NCBI RefSeq assembly: GCF_001579845.1
Contig: NZ_CP007440.1
Coordinates: 4,858,029 to 4,922,028 of the forward strand
Direction: 5' to 3'
DNA from: Rhodoplanes sp. Z2-YC6860
Lineage (GTDB): Bacteria > Pseudomonadota > Alphaproteobacteria > Rhizobiales > Xanthobacteraceae
Length of the DNA: 64,000 nucleotides
The translations under genes were made by a program, and so were the position numbers. Positions 60,275-64,000 of this stretch are shown here, in pieces. Every line of letters starts with the position of its first letter. The first letter of the stretch is position 1. The notes below the pieces were generated by a model. The model searched no databases. It had not been told where the DNA came from and worked only from the letters and a program-made list of their open reading frames with translations.

Positions 60275-60308
60275 GATGCTAACGCTAACAGGCAGCGTTA
60301 ATTGCATC
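60275..60308. promoter_or_regulatory. Extended dyad symmetry in intergenic DNA
   Basis: GATGC-TAACGCT-aacaggc-AGCGTTA-att-GCATC, arms of 7 and 5 bp. It lies upstream of the exported Gly-rich protein and upstream of the convergent minus-strand small gene; candidate operator or attenuator. Confidence 0.4.
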
Positions 60309-60451
60309 GCGTGTGCCAAGGTGCGCGTGTACCCCAGCGTGAGCGCGACAGCTTGATGGCGCTCGCCGGAACGTGATCGGCACCCTGCCGCTGTTTGAGC
60401 GGAACGATGCGGAAGCCCACCTGTTGACCCCATGTCCAACAGGAGCAGCCC

Positions 60452-60745
60452 ATGAAGAAAGCTTTGATGGTCACAGCGATCGTGCTGGCGAGCTCGGCCG
60501 GCGCATTGGCGGCAGGCGCGTCACAACAGCCGGGCGAACGCGGCGTCCAGCAGAACAAGCATCACACGAACGGTGCCGGGACCAGATCGATGAACCGCGG
60601 CACCTCCGCCAATGGCGGTGTCGGCACCGGCGGCGTCACCACCGGCAGCGGTCGAACCGGCGATCCATCCAACACCAGCCTGGACCGTTCGGGCCGCTCG
60701 GGCACCAGCGCCTCGCCGGGCGCGAACGGCATGGATTCCCGCTGA
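60452..60745 (+). CDS. Small exported Gly/Ser-rich protein
   Basis: 97 residues. A Sec signal peptide (LMVTAIVLASSAGALAAG) is followed by a Gly/Ser/Thr/Asn-rich, probably disordered chain (GGVGTGGVTTGSGRTG). Such short exported proteins are common in rhizobia-like genomes; function unknown. CAGGAGCAGCCC precedes the ATG. It ends just before a strong terminator. Confidence 0.7.
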   Translation: MKKALMVTAIVLASSAGALAAGASQQPGERGVQQNKHHTNGAGTRSMNRGTSANGGVGTGGVTTGSGRTGDPSNTSLDRSGRSGTSASPGANGMDSR

Positions 60746-60780
60746 TCTGAGCGGGACGGCGCAGAGCGAACAGAAAACCA

Positions 60781-60813
60781 ACAGCCCGCCAATTGCCGGC
60801 GGGCTGTTTTTGC
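60781..60813 (+). terminator. Intrinsic terminator
   Basis: ACAGCCCGCC-aattgccg-GCGGGCTGT followed by TTTTTG. It closes the exported Gly-rich protein gene and faces the convergent next gene. Confidence 0.9.
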
Positions 60814-60823
60814 CGGCTCGCCA

Positions 60824-61189
60824 TCACGTGTTGAAATAGTTCCTGACCGTCCGGCGATCGGCATCGTCCCAGGTCGGCATGATCAATGTACGGCGCAGGC
60901 TCGCCTCAAACTTGCCGCGTGCCGGCTTGAGCTGCGCCACCACCACGACCGGCTCGCAAGCGAATGCGGCGTGGATCGCGCAACAAATCGTCTGATGCAG
61001 CGTCCGCATCAGCACCTCGAGCTCATGACCGATCCATTGCGACGACAACGCCTCGTGCAAATCGTTCAATCCGTCGACCACCAGCCCGTCGCCGGTGTTA
61101 CGCACCGGCAGCCGCAGCACGCCGGGCCATTCGGCGATCACCGTGAGATAGAGTTCGTCGAACGTCGGCAGGCAAGCTTTCACATTCAT
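60824..61189 (-). CDS. Small protein of unknown function
   Basis: 121 residues, no signal or membrane segment. Three Cys, two adjacent (LHQTICCAIHAAFACEP), and a tail MPTWDDADRRTVRNYF. No domain recognised. Convergent with the exported Gly-rich protein gene; the terminator lies between. Confidence 0.55.
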   Translation of the reverse strand: MNVKACLPTFDELYLTVIAEWPGVLRLPVRNTGDGLVVDGLNDLHEALSSQWIGHELEVLMRTLHQTICCAIHAAFACEPVVVVAQLKPARGKFEASLRRTLIMPTWDDADRRTVRNYFNT

Positions 61190-61447
61190 GCTGTAACTCT
61201 AGAAGACGCTCTCGGACGGCGATGTGACCGGCAACACAGTGCCCCCGCGATCTCCCCAAAAACTCCATGGCGGCGTCACTGTCATTCGCCGTCCCTGGAT
61301 CGAGAAATGCATTCCTGCAACCGTCCGCGGTGCCCGGGGCACTCCTCCGCCCGCGCGGTTGCCCTTAACATCATGTGTGCCGGCCTAAGGAAGGCGTAGA
61401 CGCCGGGCGCAGGCAGTGATGAAATACCAAGGGATCACTGGAATCGC

Positions 61448-61819
61448 ATGATCCGCCGATCGGACGTTTTCTTCATCATCCTGGTTGTGGTCGTCGCCGC
61501 CATGTTGTCGTTGCACATGGCGGTGATTGTCGTTGCATTGCTGGGCGCCTTCGCCTGCGGTTCGGTCTACGTCTTCGCCGGGATGATCCCGTCGCGCACC
61601 GAAGGCTTCGGCACCCGGGTGTTCGTTTCGATGTTTCTTGCGGTCGTGGCGGCGTCAATCGTTCTGATCGTGCCTGGCACGTTGGGCCTCACGCGCCCCA
61701 GCCTGGAAAAGCCGGTGCTGACGATTGCAATACTGCTGCCGCTCGCCGCCTTCTGCTTTGAGATCCTGCGAACGCCCGGCCTGTTCGCAGGCGTCATGCG
61801 GTGGCTTGCCCGACGGTAA
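61448..61819 (+). CDS. Small multi-span membrane protein of unknown function
   Basis: 123 residues with about four hydrophobic helices (VFFIILVVVVAAMLSLHMAVIV, LLGAFACGSVYVF, FVSMFLAVVAASIVLIV, LTIAILLPLAAFCFEIL). Charged RR/KR ends suggest inside-positive topology. No family recognised. A terminator follows at 61852. Confidence 0.65.
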   Translation: MIRRSDVFFIILVVVVAAMLSLHMAVIVVALLGAFACGSVYVFAGMIPSRTEGFGTRVFVSMFLAVVAASIVLIVPGTLGLTRPSLEKPVLTIAILLPLAAFCFEILRTPGLFAGVMRWLARR

Positions 61820-61851
61820 GCACTCGTTGCCGAACAGCAATACCACCAATA

Positions 61852-61880
61852 AGAAAGGTCGGCGCAATGCCGACCTTTCT
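61852..61880 (+). terminator. Intrinsic terminator
   Basis: AGAAAGGTCGGC-gcaat-GCCGACCTTTCT, a perfect 12-bp stem whose 3' arm ends TTTCT. Between the membrane-protein gene and the convergent H-NS gene, so possibly bidirectional. Confidence 0.75.
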
Positions 61881-61908
61881 GCAAATCCGGATTGGAATAC
61901 CTCTAATT

Positions 61909-62208
61909 TTATTCTTTGATGCGAAAGCTTTCCTTCTTGAGTTTGGTCCCTTTCATTTCCTCTTTCATCCAGCGCGGCAGTGCCCCGCGACCGGACCAGA
62001 CCAGACTCGGATCCTGCTTGCTGCGAAACTGCGGCGCGACCTTGCGGCCTTTGCGCTTTCTGCCGCTGCCGCGTGTGGGTTTATCACCGGTTAATTTGGA
62101 AAGCTGCTTGCGAAGGTCTTCGGCACGACTCGAAATAGCCTCGGCCACTTCATCGCGAAGTTTGAAAAGGGCTTCCACCGACATCGAGGCGAGACTTTGT
62201 TTAGCCAT
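61909..62208 (-). CDS. H-NS/HvrA-family nucleoid protein (second copy)
   Basis: 99 residues. Oligomerisation helix (VEALFKLRDEVAEAISSRAED), basic linker (RGSGRKRKGRKVAPQF) and DNA-binding motif DPSLVWSGRGALPRWMKEEM. About two-thirds of positions match the copy at 56307-56624, with a shared MKGTKLKKE ending, so the pair arose by duplication. It probably forms homo- or heterodimers with that copy. Upstream DNA of about 260 bp holds its promoter. Confidence 0.9.
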   Translation of the reverse strand: MAKQSLASMSVEALFKLRDEVAEAISSRAEDLRKQLSKLTGDKPTRGSGRKRKGRKVAPQFRSKQDPSLVWSGRGALPRWMKEEMKGTKLKKESFRIKE

Positions 62209-62467
62209 ACCAATCTCCTGGGAAAGCGCGGGTTTTCGCAGAAATCACGCCAAAGGCAAGCACGCCAAAGTGGTATGCATTGATAGCACACGGACTGAAA
62301 GACATTAGGCGGGGATTTCCTTGCACAATGTGCGGCCGATCCGTGCGGAAATTAAGGGCACGGGTATTGTCGGCCCGCAATCTCGTACATCGCTGCGATA
62401 CCTGAGGCGAAAGCTCAAAGTTTGACGCCATGCTTTCGAATTCTCGAACGAGATGTTCGATGGGCGA

Positions 62468-62641
62468 CTATGCCCGAAAAATAGTAAGTCCCAAAACCAA
62501 CAAGACCAGAAAGATCACCACGAAGATGTAAAAGAGAATGCGCGCAATATCTGCACTTGCGGCCGCGATACCGGTGAAGCCGAACAACGCGGCCACGAGA
62601 GAGATCACCAGGAATATCAGCGCCCATTTCAGAAGCGACAT
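62468..62641 (-). CDS. DUF1328-family small membrane protein (YtjA-like)
   Basis: 57 residues, two membrane segments ([20 protein letters not shown] and [18 protein letters not shown]) joined by the family loop [13 protein letters not shown]. The start at 62641 is the usual family start; upstream codons to 62731 are unsupported. Function unknown; members are often stress induced. Confidence 0.9.
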   Translation of the reverse strand: MSLLKWALIFLVISLVAALFGFTGIAAASADIARILFYIFVVIFLVLLVLGLTIFRA

Positions 62642-63019
62642 GAAGTTTGTCCTCGCACATTCGACCGAACAACAATGCAATGATGCTTTGGTTCCGAAAC
62701 CTTTCCGGTGCGTTGGCGTTGGATTAGGCACACGCCGGGTGGCAACCGGTCACAATGGGGAACGACGGACGCAGTTGATTTTGCCGGTTTCTAACTGCGG
62801 CAGCAGCGCATCGGTACGCGCCGGCGTCTAACCTGTTCCCGGCGCGTGTCCGATTTTCCAGGCACCGGTTATCTTGCATCCGTTCTTCGGGGCGGTACGG
62901 CGCAAAGCCCCTCGCCTCGTCGCAAGGCGCAGCCTATAAGTCTCCATCTCATTCGAAGCCGGATGTCGGCTGGCTTGATCCAAGTCTGTCCCGGACGGCT
63001 GCAATATGGAGGAATTACC
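62642..63019. other. Intergenic, no gene seen
   Basis: Divergent promoter region for the DUF1328 gene (minus) and the GlcG-like gene (plus), whose strong ribosome site GGAGGAA is at 63008. No other recognisable feature. Confidence 0.5.
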
Positions 63020-63544
63020 ATGCGCGCGATCACGCTCGACGAGGCCGTCAAGATCATCAATGAGACCTTCGCCGAAGCGAAGCGCCGCAACGCCTATCCG
63101 CTGACTGCCGTATTGCTCGACGCCGGCGGACGCATGAAATGTGCGATGAAGCAGGACGGCGCCTCGTTGCTGCGCTTCGAAGTCTCCTACGGCAAAGCCT
63201 ATGCGGCGCTGGCCATGGGCCGCGAGTCCCGCCAGGTGCTGCAGAAGGCCAAGGACAAGCCGCTGTTCATGCAGTCTTTCATGGAGCTCGCCGACGGTCC
63301 CATGTTCCTCGAAGGCGGCGGCCAGCTCATTCGCGACAATGAGGGCGAGGTGATCGGCGCGATTGCCACCACCGGCGACACCAACGAGGTCGACGACCTT
63401 TGCGCCATCGCCGGCATCCGCGCATCGGGCTTCAAGACCGACCACGACTTCAGCGAAGCCGACATGCGGCGGTTGAACATCAAGCGCGGCAAGCCCATCG
63501 AAGACCCGGAAAAGGCCGGCAAGACGCACCTGAAAACCGTCTGA
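63020..63544 (+). CDS. GlcG/HbpS-family protein
   Basis: 174 residues. The family fold is read from ITLDEAVKIINETFAEAKRR, PLTAVLLDAGGRMKCAMKQD, KAYAALAMGRESR and EGGGQLIRDNEGEVIGAIATT. Members bind heme or small organic ligands, or sit in glycolate operons, and act as cofactors or sensors. No signal peptide, so cytoplasmic. GGAGGAA precedes the ATG; a GC-rich hairpin follows the stop. It stands alone, not in a glc operon. Confidence 0.88.
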   Translation: MRAITLDEAVKIINETFAEAKRRNAYPLTAVLLDAGGRMKCAMKQDGASLLRFEVSYGKAYAALAMGRESRQVLQKAKDKPLFMQSFMELADGPMFLEGGGQLIRDNEGEVIGAIATTGDTNEVDDLCAIAGIRASGFKTDHDFSEADMRRLNIKRGKPIEDPEKAGKTHLKTV

Positions 63545-63571
63545 GCCCGAAGGCCTGTAGCCGTCCAATCG

Positions 63572-63609
63572 ATCGGGGCGTCCGCTGTGCGGGCGCCCCG
63601 ATGGCTTTT
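63572..63609 (+). terminator. Likely intrinsic terminator
   Basis: ATCGGGGCGTCCGC-tgt-GCGGGCGCCCCGAT (one G-T pair), then GGCTTTT. Follows the GlcG-like gene. Confidence 0.7.
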
Positions 63610-63725
63610 CAGGGGACGGACAATGGCCGGTGGAACCGAACGCGGAACCGTTGGTTATCGGCGCGGCCGGATGTCGGCCCGACATTGTCTCGTATCACGC
63701 CGCCCTCTCGGCGAAAGGATCGGCC

Positions 63726-63887
63726 ATGGCCACGCTCATCAGCGCCCTGATTACCTTTGTTGTTATCATTCTGGTTCTCTATCTGGTGAACTTGCTGCCG
63801 ATCGACGGCCGCGCCAAACAGATCGTCCGCGTCATCGTTGTAATTATCGGCATTCTTTCGCTGCTGCGCTATCTCGCCGTATTCTAG
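63726..63887 (+). CDS. Small membrane protein (Thivi_2564-like)
   Basis: 53 residues, two hydrophobic segments (LISALITFVVIILVLYLVNLLP and IVRVIVVIIGILSLLRYLAVF) separated by a short charged loop (IDGRAKQ). The pattern matches a small two-helix membrane family I recall by the name Thivi_2564. AAGGA lies upstream. The remaining 113 bases to the window end show no gene. Confidence 0.75.
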   Translation: MATLISALITFVVIILVLYLVNLLPIDGRAKQIVRVIVVIIGILSLLRYLAVF

Positions 63888-64000
63888 AAAACATCCGCCG
63901 GTCTAAGGATAAGCTTCCGAGCATGCATTAATAAGATGCCCCGCATTCTAGCGGGTATCTGCACGGCACTCATCGATCGTCGTGCTGGCAGAAGCGCGGC

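Overview
The window looks like a chromosomal segment of a high-GC alphaproteobacterium of the Hyphomicrobiales, close to the Bradyrhizobium/Rhodopseudomonas/Pseudolabrys group. The evidence is indirect: high third-position GC that produces long antisense open frames, many Bug-type tricarboxylate-transporter binding proteins, HvrA-like H-NS proteins, an ohr/ohrR pair, and typical lipoprotein and DUF families. No rRNA, CRISPR or replication origin was seen. Four tRNAs are present (Trp, Gly, Tyr, Thr).

Region 1 (1-9.0 kb) holds a left-truncated glycosyltransferase-like gene, a frameshifted lipoprotein gene, tRNA-Trp, a YbjQ protein, a gentisate 1,2-dioxygenase-like cupin, the divergent ohr/ohrR peroxide-response pair with a small secreted protein between them, a YcaQ-type DNA glycosylase, and a two-gene molybdenum hydroxylase whose large subunit carries a 1-nt insertion that merges its frame with ycaQ. 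Region 2 (9-17.6 kb) is metabolic: ADP-ribosylglycohydrolase, cytochrome P450, two MFS carriers, a cupin, an ornithine-cyclodeaminase-like enzyme and two Bug binding proteins. Region 3 (17.7-27.1 kb) is an efflux and envelope block: a four-gene operon (two small exported proteins, membrane-fusion protein, RND pump), a FUSC-type exporter, an OmpR-type regulator with its kinase, and a small exported protein. A shared pair of AATTTA boxes 20 bp apart precedes both the RND operon and the small exported protein, suggesting a local regulon.

Region 4 (27.2-33.7 kb) has a DUF192 protein, a DctA-type symporter, RidA, an NTF2-like protein, an alpha/beta hydrolase, and a three-gene cobalt-type nitrile hydratase/thiocyanate hydrolase-like set followed by a convergent Bug protein. 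Region 5 (33.8-47.9 kb) looks accessory: a broken XRE regulator, an IS3 remnant and an apparently complete IS630-type element. Next come a membrane protein, a divergent aspartate-carbamoyltransferase-like enzyme and a SAM methyltransferase. A tightly packed gene set follows: hybrid kinase, EAL-domain response regulator and a five-gene peptide/nickel-type ABC importer. This block is the best candidate for an undescribed system.

Region 6 (48.1-64 kb) returns to core-like genes: tRNA-Gly, tRNA-Tyr and rlmB, two exported proteins, an MHS-family transporter, a nucleotide-sugar dehydrogenase/epimerase pair, tRNA-Thr, two H-NS paralogues about 5 kb apart, an orphan ModA-like protein, an Smr protein, and many small membrane or exported proteins. 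Several clear intrinsic terminators and one hairpin that covers a ribosome binding site are also visible.
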